Origin: an uncultured Clostridium sp.
GTDB taxonomy: Bacteria > Bacillota > Clostridia > Lachnospirales > Lachnospiraceae
Assembly: GCF_900547735.1 (NCBI RefSeq)
Contig: NZ_URHZ01000005.1
Coordinates: forward strand, 1-64,000
Direction: 5' to 3'
DNA length: 64,000 nucleotides
The notes below the pieces were generated by a model. That model was not told where the DNA came from. It did no database searches and saw only the letters and a program-made list of their open reading frames with translations. The position numbers and the translations under genes were made by a program. Positions 7,616-16,295 of the stretch are shown piece after piece; position 1 is the first letter of the stretch; each line of letters starts with the position of its first letter.

Positions 7616-8469
7616 GTCTTTATTTTTTTGCCCAAAACCAGCCCCATGCGTTCAAGCTGTTTTATATGCTCCGTGCCGGATTCCATCGTGTAGATCCGAG
7701 TAGTCGTTACGCTGGTGTGGCCCAATAAATCCGCAAGGCGGGACAGGTCTTTTTCCAGTGTGTAATAGATTCTGGCAAACAGGTGACGGAGATTGTGGGG
7801 GAAAACCTTGCTCCGCTCCACACCTGCGCTTTCACAGAGCTTTTTCATATCCCGCCAGATGTTGCACCGGTCAAGCGGCGTGCCGCCGGCTGTACGGAAC
7901 ACCAAACCATCCGTGATGTTTTGCGCTCTGCAATACCGGGTCAGGGCCTTACAAAGCTCTTTCGTCAGAAAAACCGTACGTGTCTTACCCTTGCAGTCTA
8001 CCGTCGCCCTGCCGGTCCGCACAGCCTCCGCCGTGATGAACCGCAGTTCACTCACCCGGATTCCCGTGGCACAAATGGTTTGGAGCAGCAGTGCAAGGCG
8101 GTCATTGTGTTTGGCTTGTGCAGCCCGTACAAGGCAGTTGTATTCCTGCTTTGTCAGCTCTTTCTCGGGCTGGATAAAGATTTCCCGTTGAATTTTAAGG
8201 GGCTTCACCTTAAATTGCGTCAGGTTCATCCACTCGAAAAAACTATTGACCGCCGCCAGCATACTGTTCACGCTCGCAGGAGCATATCCCTTAGTCAGTG
8301 CGTCTTTCCAGGCCAGGACCGCCTCTTTGGAAATTTCACCGCAGCCCAGAAAAGAAAAAAATGCCCGAAGATCACGGACATACTTTGTGACAGTATTCTC
8401 ACTTCGTTCCTCGCTGCGCAGATAAATTGCATATTCACTTATTTTGAATAACAGGTTTTCATTGTCCAT
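7609..8469 (-). CDS. Tyrosine recombinase (phage-integrase/XerC-like family)
   Basis: A 286-residue site-specific recombinase. An N-terminal SAM-like core-binding domain (about residues 5-95) is followed by the catalytic domain with all expected residues: R138 in ATGIRVSELRF, K162 in KGKTRTV, H225 and R228 in PHNLRH, H251 in LLGHTSVTTT, and nucleophile Y260 in TRIYT. The ATG at 8469 (MDNENLLF) gives the normal length; the upstream frame runs into a palindromic repeat. The size and solitary context differ from XerC/XerD with chromosomal partners. Its stop codon lies inside one of two 18-bp inverted repeats bordering a promoter segment, so it is probably a dedicated DNA invertase for the neighbouring cyclase switch, which is inference. 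A plain transposon-type integrase is the alternative. Confidence 0.9.
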   Translation of the reverse strand: MDNENLLFKISEYAIYLRSEERSENTVTKYVRDLRAFFSFLGCGEISKEAVLAWKDALTKGYAPASVNSMLAAVNSFFEWMNLTQFKVKPLKIQREIFIQPEKELTKQEYNCLVRAAQAKHNDRLALLLQTICATGIRVSELRFITAEAVRTGRATVDCKGKTRTVFLTKELCKALTRYCRAQNITDGLVFRTAGGTPLDRCNIWRDMKKLCESAGVERSKVFPHNLRHLFARIYYTLEKDLSRLADLLGHTSVTTTRIYTMESGTEHIKQLERMGLVLGKKIKTT

Positions 8470-8588
8470 TCTGTTTTCCCTCGCTTTAAAATAATAAATA
8501 TTATTGTTCCGTATTTTTGCAAACCCATTCATGAGCCGCACATACTCAAAAGCTGGTTTCAGCAGGGAACAGACCCGGGAAGTCATCT

Positions 8589-8670
8589 GGAAAAGCACGC
8601 TTCGCGAACGTTTCATCGTCACTCAACAACGAAAAGCACGCCTCGTGAACGTTTTTCCCACTCAATAAAA
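8589..8670. repeat. Family-1 palindromic repeats, tandem copies 2 and 3
   Basis: Two copies lie back to back: about 8589-8626 (GAAAAGCACGCTTCGCGAAC..) and 8627-8670 (GAAAAGCACGCCTCGTGAAC..). In copy 3 the inner stem is CACG-CCT-CGTG in place of CGC-TTC-GCG. The paired changes keep the hairpin and argue that the structure matters. They sit upstream of the recombinase gene, between it and the response-regulator terminator. Confidence 0.75.
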
Positions 8671-8701
8671 AGCGCCGCGGATTTAAATACCGCAGCGCTT
8701 T
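8669..8701 (-). terminator. Terminator of the two-component operon
   Basis: Arms AAAGCGCCGCGG (8669-8680) and CCGCAGCGCTTT (8690-8701) pair with one mismatch. On the minus strand the stem ends in a T-run (TTTTTATT). It starts four bases after the response-regulator stop. Confidence 0.8.
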
Positions 8702-8704
8702 CCC

Positions 8705-9514
8705 TTATAATTTCATGTTACTTCTTTGAATTTTTATGAGTTCCCCCAGCGTAAATTCCGCCCAACTGTAATTGCTCATGTACTCACCGGTAAATGTGTT
8801 CATCCATGCCATATCGCCTTGGATGGCTGAATAGTAATCACAGTCCACTTTTGATGTATCAATTGCGATCTCTAAGCGGCTTCGGAAAACAATCTCTGCC
8901 GCGCCTGCTTCTCTCAGTGTTTTCATAAGATCGGAAACCACCTTGTTTGTGCTGTTCCGCACATTGCCGCCGGCAGGCTGGCTCTCCCAAAGCACGGAGG
9001 ACAGCTGCGCGTAGGTAACGCCTGCCCCCTTTCGGTCAGTCAGATAAGCAAGGCATTCCTTACACTTTGACCGGGGGAATTTTAACGGCCTGCCATCAAC
9101 AAATATCTCAAAATCTCCAAAGGCCTGTATGCGCACACGCCTGGAGGACAAAGAAATCGGAGGATGGCGCAGGTTTTCCAACTCCACAATCAAATCATCT
9201 TCCCTTACAGGTTTCATCAGATAGCCGCTGGCATGGAGCCTCAGCGCGTCCATTGTATATTGGGAGTAGCCTGTCGCGAAAATAATATTGACCGTTGGGC
9301 AGCAGTCCTTGCATTTTTTCGCAAGTGCGATTCCTGAAAGCTCCCCCATCTCAATATCCAGAAAGGCAATATCCACCGGATGGACAGACAGATAATCAAA
9401 AGCATCCATCGGCTTTAAAAAAGTGGCAATCTCCGACTCCGGAAGAACCTTTTGAATTACTTGGACAAGGCTTTCCACAGCCAATTTTTCATCGTCAACC
9501 ACCAAAAGTTTCAT
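8705..9514 (-). CDS. Response regulator with SARP-like output domain
   Basis: A 269-residue regulator. The receiver domain (about 1-118) has the acidic pair in VVDDEK, the phospho-acceptor Asp in AFLDIEMGELSG and the conserved Lys in YLMKPV. The C-terminal half (about 128-265) starts with QAFGDFEIFVDGRPLKF and continues with KCKECLAYLTDR and SVLWES. This resembles the winged-helix plus tetratricopeptide-like SARP/BTAD output domain, not LytTR. It overlaps the kinase gene by 20 bases (9495-9514), so the two are co-translated. Its target is unknown; the adjacent recombinase is one candidate. Confidence 0.88.
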   Translation of the reverse strand: MKLLVVDDEKLAVESLVQVIQKVLPESEIATFLKPMDAFDYLSVHPVDIAFLDIEMGELSGIALAKKCKDCCPTVNIIFATGYSQYTMDALRLHASGYLMKPVREDDLIVELENLRHPPISLSSRRVRIQAFGDFEIFVDGRPLKFPRSKCKECLAYLTDRKGAGVTYAQLSSVLWESQPAGGNVRNSTNKVVSDLMKTLREAGAAEIVFRSRLEIAIDTSKVDCDYYSAIQGDMAWMNTFTGEYMSNYSWAEFTLGELIKIQRSNMKL

Positions 9515-10805
9515 TTTTCTCCTCTTTTCCCGGCAATGTAATCCGCACCACAGTTCCCACGCCCTTTTCGCTCTGTATTTTAATGGAACCGCCGCACTGG
9601 ACTTCTAAGCGGCTTCTGACATTTTCAATTCCCGTATGAGTGCGCCCGTCCTCTTTGGGAGCGCCCACATCAAAACCCACACCGTCATCCCGGATTATGA
9701 TTTGTATCTGTCCGTCCTGCTTTTCACTTTTGATTGTAACTGTTCCGCCGTTGTCCTTTTTCGTGATGCCGTACCGTACCGCGTTCTCCACAATCGGCTG
9801 TAATGTAAGGGGCGGCAGCATAAAATCCTGAAAATCAAGTTCCATTTTTAGATTTACCCTGTCCCCGAAACGCATTTTTTCCAGATAGAAATAGTCTTTG
9901 ACATGGCCGATTTCCTTTGTAAACAGAATGAGCCGTGTATCAGTAAGTGAATCCAGATTACTGCGCAGGAAATAAGAAAAATGCTCCATCGCATCCATTG
10001 CCTTTTGCGGGTCACTGCCGCACAGTGCTTTAATTCCCGTCAGGGCATTATAGAGGAAATGAGGCTGTATCTGGGAGAGCATAATGGCGGTTTTTGCTTT
10101 TTCCAGCTCCAGTTCCTTTCGGCTGACTTCCCGGGACAACGCTATCTGTATGTTAATATAGATGCAGATTAGGCAAATGGTAGTGGCGAGGTAGAGCACG
10201 GCGATACTGTAAAACAGGATTTGAAACAGCAGTGCGGTAACGGGAAGACAAATATAAATACTAAACGCCCAGAACTCTGTTCGTTTCATTTTGCTGCGAT
10301 GATAGAACAGCAGGCAGGCATTCAGAATCATTCCGGCAATTCCAAACATCTGGGACATCCAAAACCAGCCTTGACGGTGATAAATGTTTTGTTCATCAAT
10401 GAAATAATACATATGATTGAAATGAGAAATTACAGTTAGGCACACAGCCAGAAACATCAAGCCGCACATAAGGTATAACGGGATTTTTGAAATATATCTG
10501 TCCTTTGTTTCCAGAAAACTGACAAGGTAATGGGTGAACAGCAAAAGCATAAGGTATCCCAATGTGAATACAAGGAAATTAGATATATGTACGATATAAC
10601 GGCTGAAAATTTCGGGCTTTCCTTTAAAAAGCCATGCGGCGGCGTCACAAAAAAGGAGAATGGTATTGCAGGACAACAGCCGGATATAGAGCCGGTCCAG
10701 AGGCTCATTTTGTGAGCGGCCAATGCGTAAGCAGATAATAAAGATCAATGAAAGCAGCCCTCCGAATGTCTCCAGAGAAACATTGATATATCCGATGGTA
10801 CTCAT
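9495..10805 (-). CDS. LytS-like sensor histidine kinase, 7TM type
   Basis: A 436-residue membrane kinase. Seven hydrophobic segments fill about residues 8-215, resembling 7TM-type sensor regions. A short coiled linker leads into a His_kinase domain with the phospho-accepting His in SQIQPHFLYNALTGIKALC (about residue 245). It ends in a HATPase domain with the N-box PIVENAVRYG, G1 DDGVGFDV and G2 GIENVRSRL. ATG at 10805 follows GGAGGACCAAT. It should phosphorylate the response regulator encoded immediately downstream. The stimulus is unknown. The 130 bases upstream hold a weak promoter (TATACT at 10872-10877 on the minus strand). Confidence 0.92.
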   Translation of the reverse strand: MSTIGYINVSLETFGGLLSLIFIICLRIGRSQNEPLDRLYIRLLSCNTILLFCDAAAWLFKGKPEIFSRYIVHISNFLVFTLGYLMLLLFTHYLVSFLETKDRYISKIPLYLMCGLMFLAVCLTVISHFNHMYYFIDEQNIYHRQGWFWMSQMFGIAGMILNACLLFYHRSKMKRTEFWAFSIYICLPVTALLFQILFYSIAVLYLATTICLICIYINIQIALSREVSRKELELEKAKTAIMLSQIQPHFLYNALTGIKALCGSDPQKAMDAMEHFSYFLRSNLDSLTDTRLILFTKEIGHVKDYFYLEKMRFGDRVNLKMELDFQDFMLPPLTLQPIVENAVRYGITKKDNGGTVTIKSEKQDGQIQIIIRDDGVGFDVGAPKEDGRTHTGIENVRSRLEVQCGGSIKIQSEKGVGTVVRITLPGKEEKNETFGG

Positions 10806-10946
10806 ATTGGTCCTCCTTTCACCGGTATACACAGCACCGCAAATACGAATTTGTGGATTTGCACTGGAATCAGTATATCATATCAGGTAAAAAACACATA
10901 CATTTTTTGACGGCATGAAAACGGTACTTTTTTCATGTCGTCCACG

Positions 10947-10976
10947 CTAAAAAAGGACGCTCGTTCTGAACGTCCT
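10947..10976 (-). terminator. Terminator of the arginine operon
   Basis: Nine-base arms AGGACGCTC (10954-10962) and GAACGTCCT (10968-10976) pair with one wobble around a five-base loop. On the minus strand the stem is followed by TTTTTT. It lies 88 bases past the argF stop. Confidence 0.85.
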
Positions 10977-11063
10977 AATCGCTGCTATTTATTCGTAACA
11001 GTAGTATTTTACCAACAGGAATGGAAAACCTATCAAAATTCTTCCCGTGAACGCAGTCAAACC

Positions 11064-11969
11064 TTATTTCATCAGCGTAACCATAACCGCCTTCTGCGCA
11101 TGGAGCCGGTTCTCGGCCTCCTCAAAGATTTCATCCGCATGTTCCTCAAATATCTGATCCGTTATCTCCTGGCCGCGGTAAGCGGGCAGGCAGTGCTGTA
11201 CCATGGCTCCCGGTTTTGCGGCGGCCATCAGTTTATCGTTCAACTGATATCCCTGGAAGGCCTTCATACGCACTTCCTTCTCTTCCTCCTGGCCCATGGA
11301 GGCCCAGGTATCCGTAATCACAATATCGGCATTTTCCACGGCCTTCACCGGATCATCGGTCAATGTAAACGCATCGCCGCAGCCGTTTGCAAAATCCAGA
11401 ACCCGCTGATCCGGTCTGTAACCTTCCGGAGCTGCGATGGAGACGTTCATCTTCATCTTTAGCCCTCCCACGATCAGGGAGTTTGCCATATTGTTGCCGT
11501 CACCGATATAGCAGAGTTTCAAGCCTTCCAGCACACCGTACTTTTCGCGGATAGTCATCAGATCGGCCAGTACCTGGCAGGGATGGCAGAAATCGGTCAG
11601 GCCGTTGATGATCGGGATGGAACCGTATTTTGCAAGATCCTCCACCTCTTTCTGTTCATAGGTGCGGATCATGATTCCGTCCAGGTATCTCGACAGGACG
11701 CGTGCCGTGTCCTGAACCGGTTCGCCGCGGCCAATCTGCAGATCTCTGGAAGATAAAAACAGCGCCTGGCCTCCCAGCTGGAAGATTCCCGTTTCAAAGG
11801 AAACCCTGGTTCTTGTGGAGGATTTCTGGAAAATCAGGCCGATGGATTTTCCCTCCAGAAGACGGTGGGTGATATTGTGTTTTCTTTCATATTTAAGCTG
11901 ATCCGCCAAGTCGAGAATGGAAGTAATCTCCTCCGGCTGTAAGTCCAGCAGTTTTAATAAATGGTTCAT
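11064..11969 (-). CDS. argF: Ornithine carbamoyltransferase
   Basis: A 301-residue cytosolic transcarbamylase that makes citrulline from ornithine and carbamoyl phosphate. It has the carbamoyl-phosphate loop SSTRTRVSFE (about residue 49), HPCQVLADL (about 128), the ornithine-side DTWASMGQEEE and HCLPAYRGQEI. The length is typical of the anabolic enzyme. Its ATG overlaps the argD stop by four bases (11966-11969). It is the last gene of the arg operon and is followed by a clear terminator. A catabolic role is unlikely, since no arginine deiminase or carbamate kinase is next to it. Confidence 0.97.
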   Translation of the reverse strand: MNHLLKLLDLQPEEITSILDLADQLKYERKHNITHRLLEGKSIGLIFQKSSTRTRVSFETGIFQLGGQALFLSSRDLQIGRGEPVQDTARVLSRYLDGIMIRTYEQKEVEDLAKYGSIPIINGLTDFCHPCQVLADLMTIREKYGVLEGLKLCYIGDGNNMANSLIVGGLKMKMNVSIAAPEGYRPDQRVLDFANGCGDAFTLTDDPVKAVENADIVITDTWASMGQEEEKEVRMKAFQGYQLNDKLMAAAKPGAMVQHCLPAYRGQEITDQIFEEHADEIFEEAENRLHAQKAVMVTLMK

Positions 11970-13150
11970 GCTCCGAATACCTCCTTCATAACTGCAACTG
12001 CGCTGTCCATCTCCTCATAGCTGATAACGAGAGGCGGAAGAAGGCGGATTGCCTCCTCGCCGGCCGTGAGCGCCAGCACGCCCTTTTCAAGCAGCTGATT
12101 GACCAGAGAAGCGCGTATTTCTTTATCCACAACGATTCCGAGCATCAGTCCCATGCCTCTGACCGTCTTCACTTTTGAAGAGCCGAGTGACTGGATGGAA
12201 TCTTTCAGATATTCGCCTTTATCACGTACCTCTTTCAAAAATTCCGGTTTATTTACAATGGAAAGCACCGTCTGTGCCGCCGTACAGCAGAAAGGGTTGC
12301 CTCCGAATGTCGTTCCGTGGGTGCCTGCGCCCAGTACATCCGCACATTTCTCCGACGCCATAACCGCGCCGACCGGCACGCCGCCGCCGAGTCCTTTTGC
12401 CATGCTCACCGCATCCGGTTTGATCCCGTACTGCTCATAACAGAACAGGCTGCCGGTACGGCCGATTCCGGTCTGGACCTCATCGATTAAGAAGAGAATG
12501 TCTTTTTCCTTACAGATGGCTGCCGCCTGCTCAACATATTCCGAATCCAGAGGAAGAACTCCGCCCTCTCCCTGAATCATCTCCATCATAACAGCGCAGA
12601 CGGAATCATCGATTTTTGACTTCAAATCCTCTATGTCATTGGCAGCAGCGTAATCGAATCCTTCGGTAAACGGGAAGAAATACTGGTGGAATTTTTCCTG
12701 TCCGGTTGCCTTAAGTGTTGTCACAGTACGCCCGTGGAAGGACTGTTTGAGTGTGATAATCTTGTTTCTTCCCTCCCCGTATTTATCAAAGGAATATTTC
12801 CTGGCAAGTTTGATCATTCCTTCGTTGGCCTCCGCCCCGGAGTTGGAAAAGAATATTTTTCCCATTTCGCAGGAGGTAACCAGTTCTTTCGCCACCTGCA
12901 CCATCGGTTCCGTCAGATAAAGGTTGGAGGCGTGCATCAGCTTATGCGCCTGGACGGTTAATGCATCCACCAGCGCCGCGTTGTCATGGCCCAGGCTGTT
13001 GACACCGATTCCGGATGTCATGTCGATGTATTTTTTTCCTTCGGTATCCCAGAGAGTGGCTCCTTTTCCATGGTCAAGCGCAACCGGAAAACGTCCGTAT
13101 GTATGCATTAAATAGAGCTGTTCCTCGTCTTTTAGTTCCTGATATGTCAT
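11966..13150 (-). CDS. argD: Acetylornithine aminotransferase
   Basis: A 394-residue class-III PLP aminotransferase that converts N-acetylglutamate semialdehyde to N-acetylornithine with glutamate as donor. Visible features are FSNSGAEANEGMIKLARKY, FHGRTVTTLKATGQ, LIDEVQTGIGRTG and SMAKGLGGGVPVGAVM with the PLP-binding lysine. The ATG at 13150 (MTYQELK) has GGAGGA upstream and the usual N-terminus; the frame opens earlier without a better ribosome site. It lies between argB and argF in the operon. Confidence 0.96.
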   Translation of the reverse strand: MTYQELKDEEQLYLMHTYGRFPVALDHGKGATLWDTEGKKYIDMTSGIGVNSLGHDNAALVDALTVQAHKLMHASNLYLTEPMVQVAKELVTSCEMGKIFFSNSGAEANEGMIKLARKYSFDKYGEGRNKIITLKQSFHGRTVTTLKATGQEKFHQYFFPFTEGFDYAAANDIEDLKSKIDDSVCAVMMEMIQGEGGVLPLDSEYVEQAAAICKEKDILFLIDEVQTGIGRTGSLFCYEQYGIKPDAVSMAKGLGGGVPVGAVMASEKCADVLGAGTHGTTFGGNPFCCTAAQTVLSIVNKPEFLKEVRDKGEYLKDSIQSLGSSKVKTVRGMGLMLGIVVDKEIRASLVNQLLEKGVLALTAGEEAIRLLPPLVISYEEMDSAVAVMKEVFGA

Positions 13151-13189
13151 AATCTGTTCTTCCTCCTGCCTTTTCATGCCTTCCCCGTC

Positions 13190-14059
13190 CTATGAGAACA
13201 TGGTCCCTACGCCGTCTTTGCTGAGCAGCTCGATGAGAATCGAGTGCGGAACACGTCCGTCCTGGATATTGGCTCTCTCAACTCCTTGGCGCACCGCCTC
13301 GACGCAGCAGTCCACCTTGGGGATCATGCCTCCCGATATGATGCCCGATTTAACGAGTGCCGGAACCTCCGATACCTTAAGTTTGGGAATCAACGTACTG
13401 TCGTCCCCCGGCTCCCTCATCAGTCCCCTCACATCGGTCAGCAGAATCAGTTTTTTCGCTTTCAGCGCTACGGCCAGCTTCTCCGCCGCCGTATCCGCGT
13501 TGATATTGTAATTGGTCTCCTCATCGACTCCGGCCGCCACCGATGAGACAACGGGGATATATCCTTCCGCCAGCATATCGAGAACCAGTTTTTCATTCAC
13601 CTCGGTTATCTCGCCCACATATCCATATTCCGTGCCGTCGGAATCCTGCAGACGCACCGCCTTAAACAGGCCGCCGTCCATTCCTCCGAGACCGACGCCT
13701 TTGCCGCCCGCTTTTTCAAGCAGGGACACAAGGTTTTTGTTGACCTTGCCGCAGAGGATCATCTGGACAATATCCATCGTCTCCCCGTCCGTATAACGGA
13801 GTCCTTTGACGAATTTAGACTCTTTTCCGATTTTCTTCAGCATATCGGATATCTCCGGGCCTCCTCCGTGGACGAGAACCACCTTGATTCCCACCAGATT
13901 TAAAAGGACGATATCCTGGATCACCGCTTCCTTCAGCTCTTCATTGATCATCGCATTGCCGCCGTATTTTACAACAATGACCTGACCGGCGTATTCCTGG
14001 ATGTACGGCAGCGCTTCCACCAGGATTCCGGCTCTTGTTTCAGGGGTTAAATTCATCAT
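13190..14059 (-). CDS. argB: Acetylglutamate kinase
   Basis: A 289-residue amino-acid kinase that phosphorylates N-acetylglutamate. The glycine loop VVKYGGNAM, the VLVHGGGPEIS motif and the C-terminal GGMIPKVDCC are present. An extra N-terminal helix (residues about 4-26, LTPETRAGILVEALPYIQEY) precedes the core, as in arginine-inhibited hexameric enzymes. Feedback inhibition is therefore likely, but it is inferred from this helix. The start overlaps the argJ stop, giving tight coupling. Confidence 0.97.
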   Translation of the reverse strand: MMNLTPETRAGILVEALPYIQEYAGQVIVVKYGGNAMINEELKEAVIQDIVLLNLVGIKVVLVHGGGPEISDMLKKIGKESKFVKGLRYTDGETMDIVQMILCGKVNKNLVSLLEKAGGKGVGLGGMDGGLFKAVRLQDSDGTEYGYVGEITEVNEKLVLDMLAEGYIPVVSSVAAGVDEETNYNINADTAAEKLAVALKAKKLILLTDVRGLMREPGDDSTLIPKLKVSEVPALVKSGIISGGMIPKVDCCVEAVRQGVERANIQDGRVPHSILIELLSKDGVGTMFS

Positions 14060-15264
14060 GTCCGATAATCTCCGTTTATTTTCACATAGTCATAAGTCAG
14101 GTCGCAGCCCCAGCATGTTACCTTGCCGTCGCCTTCCTTCAGCGTCACATTAATTTCCACTTCCTCTTCACTCAGTATCTTTTTCGCCGTCTCTTCACTG
14201 AAATCAAGCCCTCTGCCTTTTTCACAGACAGCAATGCTGCCCGCTTTGGAGGCAAATTCCACCGTCACCTCTTCGGTGTTAAACGGTGCGCCCGAGTATC
14301 CCATGGCGCATAGCACGCGGCCCCAGTTGGCGTCGGAACCGAACATTGCGGCCTTCACCAGTGAGGAAGAACAGATGGATTTGCTGAGCAGTTCCGCCGT
14401 TTCTTCATCTAAAGCCCCGGCAACGGTACAGGTCATCAGTTTGCTGGCGCCCTCTCCGTCCCCCGCAATCTTGCGGGCCAGGTCTTCCGTTACCGCATGG
14501 AGGGCCTCACAGAACGCATCGAAGTTTTTGCCCTCCTGTGTGATTGTTTCATTGCCCGCCATTCCGTTTGCCAGGACGGTGCACATATCGTTAGTGGAGG
14601 TGTCTCCGTCAACCGTGACACGGTTAAATGTCTTTTTCACATCCGCTTTCAGCGCTTTCTGTATCATCTCCGGTGAAATGGCGCAGTCGGTTGTGATGAA
14701 GGACAGCATGGTCCCCATATTCGGATGGATCATGCCGGAACCCTTGCAGATTCCGCCGATACGGCAGGCCGTTCCCTCTAATTCAAATTCCACCGAGGCG
14801 GTTTTTACCTTGGTGTCCGTCGTCATGATCGCCTCTGCGGCGGTCAGAGAATTGTCGTATTTCATTTCCATATTTCCGGCATTTTCTTCAATGCATTCCA
14901 CATTCAGCGTCTGGCCGATTACACCGGTGGATGCCACAATAACGTCCTCTAACGGAACATTAAGCGCTCTGGCCGCGGCCATTGCCTCTCTTCTGGCATT
15001 CTCAATTCCAAACGGTGCACAGGCGTTGGCATTGCCGGAATTGACAATCACCGCCCTGGCCTTACCGTTTTTAAGATGCTCCATTGTCAGAAGAATCGGG
15101 GCCGCTTTGACGCGGTTTGTCGTATATACCGCCGCAGCGCTGCATTCGCAGTCGGAAAGAATCATCGCCAGGTCCTTCTTGGTCTGGGACTTTCTGATTC
15201 CGCAGCGCATTGCCCCCGCTTTAAATCCCTTTGCCGCGCAAACGCCGCCATCTATGATTTTCAT
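14056..15264 (-). CDS. argJ: Bifunctional glutamate N-acetyltransferase / N-acetylglutamate synthase
   Basis: A 402-residue ArgJ that recycles acetyl from acetylornithine to glutamate and may also acetylate glutamate from acetyl-CoA. The precursor self-cleaves before a threonine, here T185 in HPNMGTMLSFITTDC. Most ArgJ proteins have Ala before that Thr; here it is Gly, a mild oddity. Other family parts are NSGNANAC, VIVASTGVIGQTL, TVDGDTSTNDM and the C-terminal CDLTYDYVKINGDY. The presence of ArgJ and absence of argA/argE point to the cyclic pathway. Confidence 0.96.
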   Translation of the reverse strand: MKIIDGGVCAAKGFKAGAMRCGIRKSQTKKDLAMILSDCECSAAAVYTTNRVKAAPILLTMEHLKNGKARAVIVNSGNANACAPFGIENARREAMAAARALNVPLEDVIVASTGVIGQTLNVECIEENAGNMEMKYDNSLTAAEAIMTTDTKVKTASVEFELEGTACRIGGICKGSGMIHPNMGTMLSFITTDCAISPEMIQKALKADVKKTFNRVTVDGDTSTNDMCTVLANGMAGNETITQEGKNFDAFCEALHAVTEDLARKIAGDGEGASKLMTCTVAGALDEETAELLSKSICSSSLVKAAMFGSDANWGRVLCAMGYSGAPFNTEEVTVEFASKAGSIAVCEKGRGLDFSEETAKKILSEEEVEINVTLKEGDGKVTCWGCDLTYDYVKINGDYRT

Positions 15265-15299
15265 ATTCTAAGCTCCTCCTCATAACACTAAAAAGTTAA

Positions 15300-16250
15300 T
15301 TAATCCGGCTGTTTCAGATTCAGCCCCCTTATCTCTTCGAATCCCAGCATCAGGTTCATGTTCTGTACGGCCGCTCCCGAGGCTCCCTTTCCCAGATTGT
15401 CGAACAGGGCCGTGATGATCGTCTGGTCATCGTGGCCGTTCACAATCAGTTCCAGGCTGTCAAAACCCGCCATCGTTCCGGCTGCAATCATGCCGTCGTA
15501 TCCGAAGGGATGCACTTTTATCATCTTCTGCCCTGCATAGTGGGCGGAAAGCGCCGCATGGATCTCCTCCGCCGTCACCTTCCCGTTCAGCATCCCGTTC
15601 TGAAGCATCACGGTCACAGCCATTCCCTTATAGTAATCGTCAACGACGGGACAGAAAACCGGGGGACTGTCAAGTTCACATATCTTCTGCATCTCCGGCA
15701 GATGTTTATGTTTCAGGTTCAGGCCGTATACTCTTGGGGTACCGTAAAGCTCCGGTTTCCCGGGTGACTCATACTCCGCTATCATCTTCTTTCCGCCGCC
15801 GGAGTATCCGGTCAGTGAAAACGCGGTCAGAGGATAACCGGACGGAATGATTCCCATAGCCGTCAGAGGATAGACCGCCGTGATAAAACCCGTCGCATGG
15901 CAGCCAGGATTGGCAACCCGTTTTGAAACTTCCACCAGTTTCCGGTGGCCCTGCGAAAGCTCCGGCAGGCCATAGGCCCATCCGGGCGCCGTCCTGTGGG
16001 CAGTGGAGGCGTCGATGATACGGGTATCCGGACTGTCGGCCAGTTCCACCGCCTGCACCGCGGCCGCATCCGGCAGGCACAGGAAAACGATGTCGGCCCT
16101 GTTAATCAGCTTTTTTCTCTCTTCCGTATCTTTCCTCTTCTCCTCATCTATCAGAAGAAGTTCAATATCATCACGGTCCGTGAGGCGGTCATAAATCTGA
16201 AGTCCTGTCGTTCCTTCTTTTCCGTCTATATATACTTTTGGCTTACACAT
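15300..16250 (-). CDS. argC: N-acetyl-gamma-glutamyl-phosphate reductase, short type
   Basis: A 316-residue NADPH-dependent reductase that makes N-acetylglutamate semialdehyde. It belongs to the shorter type-2 ArgC group, with the N-terminal KVYIDGKEGTTGLQIYDRL, active-site Cys in RVANPGCHATGF and SLTGYSGGGKKMI. The chosen ATG (16250) has AAGGAT close upstream; the frame extends seven codons further without support. It lies between argH and argJ. The type-2 enzyme is less common than type 1 in Firmicutes arg operons. Confidence 0.95.
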   Translation of the reverse strand: MCKPKVYIDGKEGTTGLQIYDRLTDRDDIELLLIDEEKRKDTEERKKLINRADIVFLCLPDAAAVQAVELADSPDTRIIDASTAHRTAPGWAYGLPELSQGHRKLVEVSKRVANPGCHATGFITAVYPLTAMGIIPSGYPLTAFSLTGYSGGGKKMIAEYESPGKPELYGTPRVYGLNLKHKHLPEMQKICELDSPPVFCPVVDDYYKGMAVTVMLQNGMLNGKVTAEEIHAALSAHYAGQKMIKVHPFGYDGMIAAGTMAGFDSLELIVNGHDDQTIITALFDNLGKGASGAAVQNMNLMLGFEEIRGLNLKQPD

Positions 16251-16295
16251 AAATCCTTTTTCCTTCCTCATGCCTGTAATCCTTTAAACGGTCCG

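Noticed and set aside
8470..8622. N-terminal extension of the tyrosine recombinase
   Set aside because: It also runs into family-1 repeats and exceeds the family's usual length; ATG 8469 fits better.
14123..15271. 382-codon plus-strand open frame opposite argJ
   Set aside because: It is fully antisense to argJ, serine/alanine-rich and without motifs.
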